From Bradyrhizobium sp. 190 (GTDB lineage: Bacteria > Pseudomonadota > Alphaproteobacteria > Rhizobiales > Xanthobacteraceae), in contig NZ_JADPJL010000062.1 in the NCBI RefSeq assembly GCF_023073415.1, positions 310,001 to 374,000 on the forward strand: DNA of 64,000 bases, given 5' to 3'. Position numbers and translations under genes: made by a program. The notes under the pieces are model-generated. The model did not search any database. It saw nothing but the letters and a program-made list of their open reading frames with translations, and had not been told where the DNA came from. How positions within the stretch are numbered: position 1 is the stretch's first letter; each line of letters begins with the position of its first letter. Positions 34,161 through 42,259 of the stretch are shown piece by piece.

Positions 34161-35750
34161 TTACTCGGCAGGGACCGAGGCTTCGCGCAGCCGAATCGAA
34201 TAGTTCGATGCGTTCTGCTGACCGACCGATGCGGCACGCGCGAACATGATCAGATGATGTCCGATCATCGCCGGGCCGATCAGGCCCTCGATGTCGCCGC
34301 GACGCAGCCGTCCGAGCGCGAATTTCCAGAACACCTTTCTGTAGTCGCCGAGCACGCCGACTTTCCAGAAAATGTTCCGCAGCATGATCAGGCCGCGCTT
34401 GATGTTGGCCCAGCTCTTCTGCTCGGGCGTGACCGGCACCTTGATCCGCCGCGCATAGGTGTAGTCGCATTGGTACTGGTAGCGCGCGAACAGCTTTTCC
34501 GGCTGGTAGGCGACTTCCATGCATTTGCGCCAGGACTCGATCACCTGATCGTAGGGCAGCAGGAACTCGACATTGGAGTCGCGGCCGTCGTCGTCATTGA
34601 CCAGCCGGCCTTCCTTCTCGAGCCGGTCCCACAGCGGCGTCTTCGGCAGCGCCTGCAACAGATTGATCGTGAGCAGCGGAATCTGCGACTCCTCGACGAA
34701 CCCAAGCAGCGCGTCGCCGGTCTCCGGCTTGTCTGTGTCGAGCCCCATGATGATGCCGGAGACGACTTCCATGCCGTAGGAGTTGATGGTCTGGATGCCT
34801 TCCAGGATCGGGACCATCATGTTGTGGTCCTTGTGCATCGCCTTCAGCGCGTCGGGATCGGGCGTCTCGATGCCGCAGAACACCGTCACGAAGAATGCTT
34901 CACGCATCTTCTCCAGAATCTCGGGCCGCTTGGCGATGTTCAGCGTCGCCTCGCAGGCCAGTCGCATCACGTAGCCGGTCCGCTTCTGCCACTCGACCAG
35001 ATGCGGCAGCAGATCCAGCGCGGCCTTGCGGTTGCCGATGAAATTGTCGTCGACGAAATAAACAGATCCCGTGACGCCGCATTCCCGTAACTTGTCGAGC
35101 TCGGCGATGATCTGCTCCGGCGTCTTCAGGCGCGGGTTGCGGCCGTAGAGACCGGGGATGTCGCAGAATTCGCACTGATAGGGACAGCCGCTCGAATACT
35201 GGATGCTACCGAGGAAGTATTTCTTGACCTCCGCCAGCTCGTAGGCCGGGATCGGAAACTCCGTCATCGGCAGGCGATCGTTGGTCTTCAGCACCACCTG
35301 CTGCTCGGGGCGCGACGGGTCACGCGCCAGCCGCGCGATCAGCTCGTTGGTGGCGTCGCCGAGTTCGCCGACATGAAGATAGTCGAACGAAGGATAGTAA
35401 TCCGGACACGCGCTGACCGACGGTCCGCCGATCGCCACGGCGAGATCGAAGGCATGCGCGCGGCGGCAGATGTCGTTCATCTGCTGGCGCTGGATGTGCA
35501 TGCCGCTGACGAATACTGCCTCGGCCCATTCGAAATCTTCTTTGGTGGCGGGACGAATGTTCTCGTCGATGAAGCGGACCGGCCAATTCTCCGGGAGATA
35601 GGCCGCGATCAGCAACAGGCCCTGCGGCGGCATGAACGCCTGCACGCCGTCGGTCAGGGGATAGGCGTGCTCGAATGTACCGAAAGAAGACGTATAGCGC
35701 GGGAAGACGCACAGGATACGCCGTGCCGTTCCGATGCCTTCAGCTCTCAT
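34161..35750 (-). CDS. hpnP: HpnP, hopanoid C-2 methylase (B12-binding radical SAM)
   Basis: A 529-residue cobalamin-binding radical SAM methyltransferase that makes 2-methylhopanoids. The N-terminal half is a B12-binding type domain (about residues 10-150, with VSGMHIQRQQMNDIC and AIGGPSVSACPDYYPSFDYL). The radical SAM cluster Cys189, Cys193 and Cys196 lie in SSGCPYQCEFCDIPG. Then follow TGSVYFVDDNFIGNR and FCGIETPDPDALK, and a C-terminal extension as in HpnP. Start ATG 35750 has GAGG seven bases upstream; a TTG precedes it in frame. The alternative is HpnR-like C-3 methylase or HpnJ, but HpnP beside eut genes is what I recall for Rhodopseudomonas/Bradyrhizobium. It lies between eutB and eutC. 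Confidence 0.87.
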   Translation of the reverse strand: MRAEGIGTARRILCVFPRYTSSFGTFEHAYPLTDGVQAFMPPQGLLLIAAYLPENWPVRFIDENIRPATKEDFEWAEAVFVSGMHIQRQQMNDICRRAHAFDLAVAIGGPSVSACPDYYPSFDYLHVGELGDATNELIARLARDPSRPEQQVVLKTNDRLPMTEFPIPAYELAEVKKYFLGSIQYSSGCPYQCEFCDIPGLYGRNPRLKTPEQIIAELDKLRECGVTGSVYFVDDNFIGNRKAALDLLPHLVEWQKRTGYVMRLACEATLNIAKRPEILEKMREAFFVTVFCGIETPDPDALKAMHKDHNMMVPILEGIQTINSYGMEVVSGIIMGLDTDKPETGDALLGFVEESQIPLLTINLLQALPKTPLWDRLEKEGRLVNDDDGRDSNVEFLLPYDQVIESWRKCMEVAYQPEKLFARYQYQCDYTYARRIKVPVTPEQKSWANIKRGLIMLRNIFWKVGVLGDYRKVFWKFALGRLRRGDIEGLIGPAMIGHHLIMFARAASVGQQNASNYSIRLREASVPAE

Positions 35751-35880
35751 CAAATTTCCTCAAGGCTGACATGAATTTAAGCACGACATTGAAGGCTGGG
35801 CCAGAAATTCTTCAACATTGTGACGGTCACCTCTAGCTCATTGTGGGCTCTAACTCGCTGTGGGTTCAATTGGTTGCAGG

Positions 35881-35909
35881 AAAAAACTGCCGGCGGGCTG
35901 AGGGCCAGC
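35881..35909 (-). terminator. Possible terminator or attenuator after eutB
   Basis: Directly after the eutB stop, the minus strand reads GCTGGC, nine bases, GCCGGC (a six-pair stem with one G-T pair), then AG and TTTTTT. The stem is short, so strength is doubtful. If it works, it would reduce read-through from eutB into hpnP and give hpnP its own promoter in 35751-35880. Confidence 0.4.
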
Positions 35910-35911
35910 GT

Positions 35912-37294
35912 TCAGGCGATCAGCCGCGCGGCAAATTCGGGCAGCAGACCCGCATTGCCTGCAAGCCGGAAATCGCCATCCGCGAGGCCTGAGCGAACCA
36001 GCCAGTCGTCGAATTCCGGCGCCCGCTTCAGTCCGAAGAGGTCGCGGATATACAGCGCGTCGTGGAACGAGGTCGACTGGTAGTTCAGCATGACGTCGTC
36101 GGCGCCCGGCACGCCCATGATGAAGGTGACGCCGGCGGCCGCCAACAGCGTCAGGAGATTGTCCATGTCGTCCTGGTCGGCTTCGGCATGGTTGGTGTAG
36201 CAGACGTCGACCCCGAGCGGCAGGCCGAGCAGCTTGCCGCCGAAATGATCCTCCAGGCCGGCGCGGATGATTTCCTTGCCGTCATAGAGATATTCCGGAC
36301 CGATAAAGCCGACCACGCTGTTGACCAGCAGCGGATCGAACGCGCGCGCCACCGCATAGGCCCGCGCCTCGCAGGTCTGCTGATCGACGTTGTGATGGGC
36401 GTTGGCCGACAGCGCCGAGCCCTGCCCGGTCTCGAAATACATTACGTTGTCGCCGACCGTGCCGCGGCGGAGCGACAGCCCGGCCTCTCGCGCCTCGCGC
36501 AGCAGCGCGAGATCGACGCCAAAGCTGCGGTTGGCGGCCTCCGTTCCTGCGATTGACTGGAATACCAGATCGACCGGAGCGCCCTGCCCGATCAATCCGA
36601 GCGTCGTGGTCACGTGGGTGAGCACGCAGCCCTGTGTCGGAATCTGCAGCCGCGAGATGATGCCGTCGAGCAGCCGCAGCAGTTCGCCGATCACGGCCGG
36701 ATCGTCGCTGGCGGGGTTGATGCCGATGCAGGCATCGCCCGATCCAAGCAGGATGCCGTCGAGGATCGAGGCGGTGATGCCCTTGGCGTCGTCGAAAGGA
36801 TGGTTAGGCTGCAGCCGCACGCTCATCCGGCCCTTCAGGCCGATGGTGTTGCGAAACGCCGACGTCACGGCGCACTTCTTCGCGACCAGGATCAGATCCT
36901 GGTTGCGCATCAACTTCGAGACGCCGGCGGCCATTTCCGGCGTGATCCCGCGCGAAACCTTGTTGAGCGTTTCGCTGGTTGCGGCATCGGACAACAGCCA
37001 GTCACGGAAGCCGCCGACGGTCAGCGAGGAAATGGGCGCAAAGGCCTGCGCCGCATGGGTATCGAGGATCAGCCGGGTGACCTCGTCGTCCTCGTAAGGG
37101 ATCACGGCCTCGTTGAGGAATTGCTTGAGCGGCACGTCGGCGAGCGCCATCCGCGCCGCGATCATCGCTTCCGCGCTTTCCGCCGCAACGCCGGCAAGCC
37201 GATCGCCGGACCGCGGCGGCGTCGCCTTGGCGAGCAGTTCGCGCAAATCCGCGAATACATAGGAGGTGGCACCGATGATCTGGCGATAGACCAT
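35912..37294 (-). CDS. eutB: EutB, ethanolamine ammonia-lyase large subunit
   Basis: A 460-residue TIM-barrel large subunit that binds adenosylcobalamin together with EutC. Recognisable blocks: FADLRELLAKATPPRSGD near residues 15-32, FLNEAVIPYEDDEVTRLILD near 60, LKGRMSVRLQPNHPFDDAKG near 155 (binding Arg, Gln and Asn), GDACIGINPASDDP near 185-198, and NVDQQTCEARAYAVAR near 305. The ATG at 37294 has GGAGG nine bases upstream. Length is normal. Gene order on the minus strand is eutB, hpnP, eutC, so the two subunits of one enzyme are separated by a hopanoid methylase. Confidence 0.94.
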   Translation of the reverse strand: MVYRQIIGATSYVFADLRELLAKATPPRSGDRLAGVAAESAEAMIAARMALADVPLKQFLNEAVIPYEDDEVTRLILDTHAAQAFAPISSLTVGGFRDWLLSDAATSETLNKVSRGITPEMAAGVSKLMRNQDLILVAKKCAVTSAFRNTIGLKGRMSVRLQPNHPFDDAKGITASILDGILLGSGDACIGINPASDDPAVIGELLRLLDGIISRLQIPTQGCVLTHVTTTLGLIGQGAPVDLVFQSIAGTEAANRSFGVDLALLREAREAGLSLRRGTVGDNVMYFETGQGSALSANAHHNVDQQTCEARAYAVARAFDPLLVNSVVGFIGPEYLYDGKEIIRAGLEDHFGGKLLGLPLGVDVCYTNHAEADQDDMDNLLTLLAAAGVTFIMGVPGADDVMLNYQSTSFHDALYIRDLFGLKRAPEFDDWLVRSGLADGDFRLAGNAGLLPEFAARLIA

Positions 37295-37355
37295 GCTGGG
37301 TTTCCTCCACCTTGCCTGCGCTCCGCAGCCCTCGCCGCGACGACCGCGTCTCCGG

Positions 37356-37955
37356 CTAGTTCAGCGTACCATAGTTGCGGGCGAAGAAGCTTATCTCGTA
37401 GAGTACCGCGCCGAACGCAAACAGCATATGGAATCTCAAATTGCGCGTTGTCGCGGCGACGGCGCATAGCAGCACGAATGCACCCACGCTCAAGAGATAC
37501 TCTAACCCGAGCGATCGTAGATGGGCCTCGCCCTTTATCCAGGTATCGACGACATCGAGCGCTTCCGTGAGGGCTGCAAAGCCAAAGAACCAGCGCCGGC
37601 GAGAGAGAAAGTAGTCTTCGTAACCCTTATATTCATCCAGATCCTGAGGAAAAAGCAGGACGCTCAGGAAATAGTACATCGATGCGTACACGCAAACGAA
37701 GAAATAAAGGCCAAACGTCCAGTGCTGGACCAGGCTCAGCCGAAATTCCCACCACCAGAACGTGACCACGTTCAGGAGTGCCCACGCGACCCAGCCCAGA
37801 TGAACAGACCAGATCGGGTAGCGGCCGGGATGCTGGATCAATGCCGCGATGCCGCTGACCAACCTTGTGACGCTGAGTCCGAGGATAATGGCGACTAACA
37901 CACGGACGTGAAGGTAGAGATCGGCGTTGGCCGGCAAGGCAGCACTTTGAACCAT
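37356..37955 (-). CDS. Polytopic membrane protein of unknown function
   Basis: A 199-residue protein with about five or six hydrophobic helices (for example VRVLVAIILGLSVTRLVSGI near residue 20, WVAWALLNVVTFWWW near 55, LGLEYLLSVGAFVLLCAVAA near 155). Aromatic-rich stretches suggest an inner-membrane protein; no motif identifies it. Of three in-frame starts (TTG 37982, ATG 37979 and 37976, ATG 37955) I prefer 37955, preceded by GGGGA. It is upstream of eutB on the same strand with 61 bases between, so it could be co-transcribed with eutB-hpnP-eutC, but it has no known tie to ethanolamine use. Confidence 0.6.
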   Translation of the reverse strand: MVQSAALPANADLYLHVRVLVAIILGLSVTRLVSGIAALIQHPGRYPIWSVHLGWVAWALLNVVTFWWWEFRLSLVQHWTFGLYFFVCVYASMYYFLSVLLFPQDLDEYKGYEDYFLSRRRWFFGFAALTEALDVVDTWIKGEAHLRSLGLEYLLSVGAFVLLCAVAATTRNLRFHMLFAFGAVLYEISFFARNYGTLN

Positions 37956-38458
37956 TAAGTCCCCGCTCTCACGCATCATCAAACCAGCGCGGCGCCTTCA
38001 GCAGGCGTCCCGCGACGATTCCGGCGATGGCCTTGAGGATTGCGCGCTTGCCGCCCGGCAAGACGAAATCGACATTCCGTCCTCGTGCTCGCTGTCTAGC
38101 TTGATTCGATCACAATTGTTCTGCCAACGCCGACGCCCTTCGGAAGACGGTTCCCGCTTGCTGGCCCTCCCGCTGGCCGCCAGAGGATCGCGACCTCCAA
38201 TTGCACAGGCATACCAAAGCCCGTCACGGTCGCGAGAGGCTGCCGAATTCTCCCGGGGACGTAACTTGCCCCATATCCGTAATGATTTGTAATTACTTGA
38301 TTATCTTGACGTAGTTGCAGTCCTCGGAACTTCGCGCGTTAAGACAATCTCCATCAAACTTCAGCACAATTTGCCTACGCCGTAGGCAATCGCTGGAAAC
38401 CATCCCGGCGCGCCGATACGGCTGAATTGTAAATCCCGTACTCGTTTTTGGTGGCGCC
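37956..38458. other. Intergenic region of about 500 bases upstream of the chemoreceptor
   Basis: No gene supported. The minus strand at 37980-38060 has a coding-like tail (KRAILKAIAGIVAGRLLK then APRWFDDA and stop) without a supported start; it may be the remnant of a longer gene. The chemoreceptor promoter should be here. Confidence 0.45.
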
Positions 38459-40165
38459 ATGGCATCCCGGTTTTCGCTTGCAGCCAAGTTGTATTCGATC
38501 TTCGCGCTGTTCGCGCTGCTGGTCGCCGCCATCACGGCCTTGTCCGACTACAACACCCGCCAGAACGCCGAACTCACCGAAGCGGTCTCGATCGCCAGCC
38601 GCGCCGCGCTCAATGTCGAGCGCATCAATTCGCTGGTCTATGCGGTCGTGATGGAATCCCGTGGCATCTACATGTCGAGCGAGCCGGCGGTGGTGAAGAA
38701 GTACGGCGACGGGTTGCTCAAGTTCAACGAACGGATTCTCGAGGTCGTCAAGAACTGGCAGGCGCTGGTCCAGGCGGACGACGCCGAGCAGTTCGCCACC
38801 TTCAAGAAGCGCATCGAGCAGTTCGTCGACTTCCGCAAGGAGCTGGTTCGCCGCGGCGTCGAGATCAACGGGGCTGCGGGGCGCGAATGGGGCGACAACG
38901 ACGCCAACCGTCAAGTGCGCACCGCGCTAAACAAGGATCTCGAGGCGCTGTCCAAGGTCTATGCAGAACGCAGCAAGAGACTGGTGCAACAGACCGACAC
39001 CAACCACACGATGGCCTTTGTGCTGACCTGCCTCGGCGTCATGGCGCTGGCGGTGGTCGTCATCGGCGTAATGATCATCGCCCGCTCGATCGCGAAGCCG
39101 CTTTCAGTGATCACCGCAACCATCAAGAAGGTCGCCGACGGCGCCGAAGGCGTCGAGGTGCCGCATACCGGCCGCGCCGACGAGATCGGCGCGCTCGCCC
39201 GTGCCATCAAGATCTTCCAGGAAGCGATGGAGGGCAACCGCAACCTCAATTCGCAGGTGGTGGAAGATTCGAAAGCGCGCGGCGAGCGCGCCCGCCACAT
39301 CGAGGCCTCGGTCGACGCCTTCCGGGAAGCGATCGGCGGCATTGTGCGCGCCGTCACCGACAATGCGACATCGATGCGCGGCACCGCCCAGACCATCGCC
39401 AGCGTTTCATCTGACGCCAGCGGCCGCGCGGTCGCCGCCTCCGGCGCGACCGAGCAGGCTTCCAGCAACGTTTCCGCCGTCGCCAGCGCGGCCGAGGAGC
39501 TCTCAGCCTCGGTCGAGGAAATCGGCCGCCAGGTACGCCAATCGGCCAGCGCCGTCGAGCAGGCCGGCCAGCGCACCGAGAGATCGGTCGCCGAAATCGA
39601 AGGGCTTGCAGCCGCCACCCAGCGCATCGACGGCGTGCTCACCCTGATTCAGGCGATCGCCGAGCAAACCAATCTGCTGGCGTTGAACGCGACGATCGAA
39701 GCCGCGCGTGCCGGCGACGCCGGCCGCGGCTTTGCGGTCGTCGCCCACGAGGTCAAGGCACTCGCCGAGCAGACCGCCAAGGCGACCGCCGAAATCGGCC
39801 AGAATGTCGGCCTGATCCAGACCTCGACCAAAACCTCCGTCGAAGCGGTTCGCGAGATCGGCAACGCGGTGCGCGACATCAACGAGGTGACTTCCATCAT
39901 CGCCAGCGCGATCGAGCAGCAGGATGCGGCAACCCGCGAGATATCGTCGAATGCGCAATTGGCGGCGCAGGGCAACGGAACGCTGGTGGTCAATATCAAT
40001 TCGCTCAGCGACGCGATCGGCACGACGAGCACTGCCGCAGCATCCGTTCTCACCGCATCCAGCGAACTGACGGCTACCGCCGAGACGCTCTCCCGCGAGG
40101 TCGAAAAGTTCTTCCGCAATCTGCGCGCGGATTCGTCCGAGCAGGCGCGCAAGACCGGCACGTAA
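38459..40165 (+). CDS. Methyl-accepting chemotaxis protein
   Basis: A 568-residue inner-membrane chemoreceptor. A first helix is near residues 9-28, then a periplasmic helical-bundle sensor (about 30-180) and a second helix (FVLTCLGVMALAVVVIGVMI near 183-202). A HAMP linker follows (ARSIAKPLSVITATIKKVADG, about 203-255), then a long signalling domain whose tip reads IAEQTNLLALNATIEAARAG, the highly conserved CheA/CheW contact. The order is the usual class. No C-terminal CheR/CheB pentapeptide is evident. No chemotaxis gene is adjacent, and the ligand is unknown; the helical sensor resembles the four-helix-bundle type. Confidence 0.93.
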   Translation: MASRFSLAAKLYSIFALFALLVAAITALSDYNTRQNAELTEAVSIASRAALNVERINSLVYAVVMESRGIYMSSEPAVVKKYGDGLLKFNERILEVVKNWQALVQADDAEQFATFKKRIEQFVDFRKELVRRGVEINGAAGREWGDNDANRQVRTALNKDLEALSKVYAERSKRLVQQTDTNHTMAFVLTCLGVMALAVVVIGVMIIARSIAKPLSVITATIKKVADGAEGVEVPHTGRADEIGALARAIKIFQEAMEGNRNLNSQVVEDSKARGERARHIEASVDAFREAIGGIVRAVTDNATSMRGTAQTIASVSSDASGRAVAASGATEQASSNVSAVASAAEELSASVEEIGRQVRQSASAVEQAGQRTERSVAEIEGLAAATQRIDGVLTLIQAIAEQTNLLALNATIEAARAGDAGRGFAVVAHEVKALAEQTAKATAEIGQNVGLIQTSTKTSVEAVREIGNAVRDINEVTSIIASAIEQQDAATREISSNAQLAAQGNGTLVVNINSLSDAIGTTSTAAASVLTASSELTATAETLSREVEKFFRNLRADSSEQARKTGT

Positions 40166-40456
40166 GCGGACAGCATCTCCGATCGCGCCAAAGTGTGAGG
40201 AGACCACGACACGTCGATCATTGGCCCTTGGCACGCCGCGGGACTTGTTCGGGATAGTGGACGTGTCGCCGATAACAAAATCGACGTGAACGCCTACAAG
40301 CGACATGGACTTCCGCCGGTCGCAACACCCGAACAAAGCTATTGAGCGCACGCGAGCCGAGATGGGCGCGCAATCCATTGCGGATTCAAGTCCCCGCCAT
40401 CCGCATTGATCCTCGCGTCTCGCCTGCACCTCTCGCCAACTATTCCCCACCGTAGG

Positions 40457-41251
40457 CTACGGGACCCGCACGCCTCGCAAGCCAGCTTCGGCGACGGCGT
40501 TCTGCACGGTGCCATCAGACCGGATTCGGTTGACGAACGCGTCGATGGTGGGAAGCTCCGAGGCGGCCCGATTGCGCACTCCGATCGCCATTTGCACGAC
40601 ATTGAAGCGTCCAGGCAGCACGCGCGCGCCGGGTAAAGCGTCGGCGATACGGTGGGCAAGGTGCAGGTTCTCGCCGTAAACGTCTGCCTTTCCTGTCGCC
40701 AGCGCCTCGCGCGCCGGCTCCAACCCACCGGGCACTGGAACGATCTCTGCATTCTTGATGAGACGACGCAGTACGGTGTCGGGTGCGCTGCCTTGCGCGA
40801 CCGCGATCTTCACGCCGGGACGGTCCACTTCCTCGGCGTTGGTTGGTGCCGCGCCGGGGCGCGCGACATAGCCGTTGTCGACCTCCATGAATGTCACGCT
40901 GAAGGCGAGGTGCTCTGCGCGCGACGGATCGCGCGCAGCAAGCCCGATGTCCCAATCATCGGTCGCGAGGCTTTCGTTGTAGCGCGCGGGATTGTCGTAG
41001 GGCTTGAGGTCGACCGGAACGCCGAGATGCGTAGCAAGCGCGCGGGCCACGACGACGGAAACGCCGCCAAAAGTGCCGTCAGCGCGCCGCGTCACCAGAA
41101 CGGGATTGGAGGTGATCAGAGCAGCGCGCAGTTTGCCGGTCGGAAGCAAGGTACTGTTGACTGATGGGGCTTGCGTCTGCGCTCTGGCGTGCGTCCAGCC
41201 TGTGGCTAATGCCGTGATTGCGACTGCGACCGTCTCTCTCCGTGTCCACAT
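40457..41251 (-). CDS. Periplasmic solute-binding protein (amino-acid ABC type)
   Basis: A 264-residue protein of the bacterial extracellular solute-binding family 3. The N-terminus is a twin-arginine-like or Sec signal (MWTRRETVAVAITALATGW, cleavage near HARAQ). Domain features: LRAALITSNPVLVTRRADGTFGGVSVVVARALA near residues 40-73, DIGLAARDPSRAEHLAFS near 100, GVKIAVAQGSAPDTVLRR near 148, and a final AFVNRIRSDGTVQNAVAEAG. No permease or ATPase gene is adjacent, so it is an orphan that may use a transporter elsewhere or act as a sensor. The gap to the convergent chemoreceptor end (about 290 bases) holds nothing recognisable. Confidence 0.82.
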   Translation of the reverse strand: MWTRRETVAVAITALATGWTHARAQTQAPSVNSTLLPTGKLRAALITSNPVLVTRRADGTFGGVSVVVARALATHLGVPVDLKPYDNPARYNESLATDDWDIGLAARDPSRAEHLAFSVTFMEVDNGYVARPGAAPTNAEEVDRPGVKIAVAQGSAPDTVLRRLIKNAEIVPVPGGLEPAREALATGKADVYGENLHLAHRIADALPGARVLPGRFNVVQMAIGVRNRAASELPTIDAFVNRIRSDGTVQNAVAEAGLRGVRVP

Positions 41252-41380
41252 GGTGGTGTACCCCTCCGACGCGGCGACTATTTGCGCTGGACAATCTTAG
41301 ACCAGTCCGCTCCTACCAGACGTCACAAGGCAGTCATCGCGCGGAAAGAGAAAGCCTGGCAAGGCTGCGAACAGCCAGCC

Positions 41381-42259
41381 TCACTCCACCAGCAGCACGT
41401 CCACGGCGACGCCAAGCTTCTGCTTGCGTGATCCGACGATGATGCCGTCGACTGGGGAGACGTCGGAAAAATCGCGCCCGATCGCCAGGATGATGTGGTC
41501 ATTCTCGACCAGCAGGTCGTTGGTCGGGTCGAACCCGATCCAGCCCAGCTCGACGCCGCACCAGAGCGAAACCCAGGCGTGGCTGGCGTCGGCGCCCTGC
41601 AGGCGCGGCTGGCCGGCGGGCGGAATGGTGCGGAGATAGCCGCTGACATAGGCCGCCGGCAGGCCAAGCCCGCGCAGGCCCGCAATCATCACATGGGCAA
41701 AGTCCTGGCAGACACCGTGGCGCTTTTCGAACACTTCCCGCAGCGGCGTCGAAATCACGGTGGCCTTCGGGTCGTATTTGAAATCGCGGCGGATCCGGTG
41801 CATCAGGTCGACGGCACCTGAAAGGATGCCGCCGCCCGGCGGAAAGCTTGGCGCGGCATAGGCGGTGAGTGGTGCCAGCACCGGCACCAGCGAACTCGCA
41901 AAGACGTAGCCGATTGGCGAGGCCGGGCCGAGACTGCTGGCCTCGAACGCCAGGTCGCGGATATCATCCCATGACGGGCTCGGCGCGGCGCGGTCGAGCG
42001 CCTTGCGCGAGACCGAAACCCGCGAGCGGGAATCGATCCGCAAATTGCGATGTGCGGCCTCGATCAGCACGCTCTCGGTATGGGTTCCGAAAAAGTCTCG
42101 CCGCACCGTACGTTCGGCCGGCCGCGGCCGAATCTCGACCGAATGGGAGATCAATTGCTGCCCGTCGCCCGACTTCGGCTCCAGCCGCAGCGAGCACCGC
42201 GCGAAACTCACCGGGCTTTCGTAAGCGTATGTCGTAACGTGACGGATGTCGTAGATCAC
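41381..42259 (-). CDS. Bacterial transglutaminase-like protein
   Basis: A 292-residue protein with an N-terminal beta-rich transglutaminase N domain (MIYDIRHVTTYAYESPVSFA) and a papain-like transglutaminase core. The catalytic triad is seen as Cys184 in HGVCQDFAHVMI, His in ASHAWVSLWCG and Asp in GWIGFDPTNDLL. It has no signal peptide. In bacteria these enzymes are expected to act as peptidases or peptide ligases rather than cross-linkers. Its 3' neighbour overlap with the ATP-grasp/alpha-E gene is four bases, and the three genes from 41381 to 48073 form a tight unit. Confidence 0.9.
   Translation of the reverse strand: MIYDIRHVTTYAYESPVSFARCSLRLEPKSGDGQQLISHSVEIRPRPAERTVRRDFFGTHTESVLIEAAHRNLRIDSRSRVSVSRKALDRAAPSPSWDDIRDLAFEASSLGPASPIGYVFASSLVPVLAPLTAYAAPSFPPGGGILSGAVDLMHRIRRDFKYDPKATVISTPLREVFEKRHGVCQDFAHVMIAGLRGLGLPAAYVSGYLRTIPPAGQPRLQGADASHAWVSLWCGVELGWIGFDPTNDLLVENDHIILAIGRDFSDVSPVDGIIVGSRKQKLGVAVDVLLVE

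Noticed and set aside
35751..35880. EcfG-type promoter in front of hpnP
   Set aside because: Expected from work on a related species, but no GGAAC with a matching CGTT spacing is present.
37980..38100. Coding-like minus-strand tail ending in APRWFDDA
   Set aside because: No ATG or good start and no recognised family; may be a gene remnant but cannot be supported.
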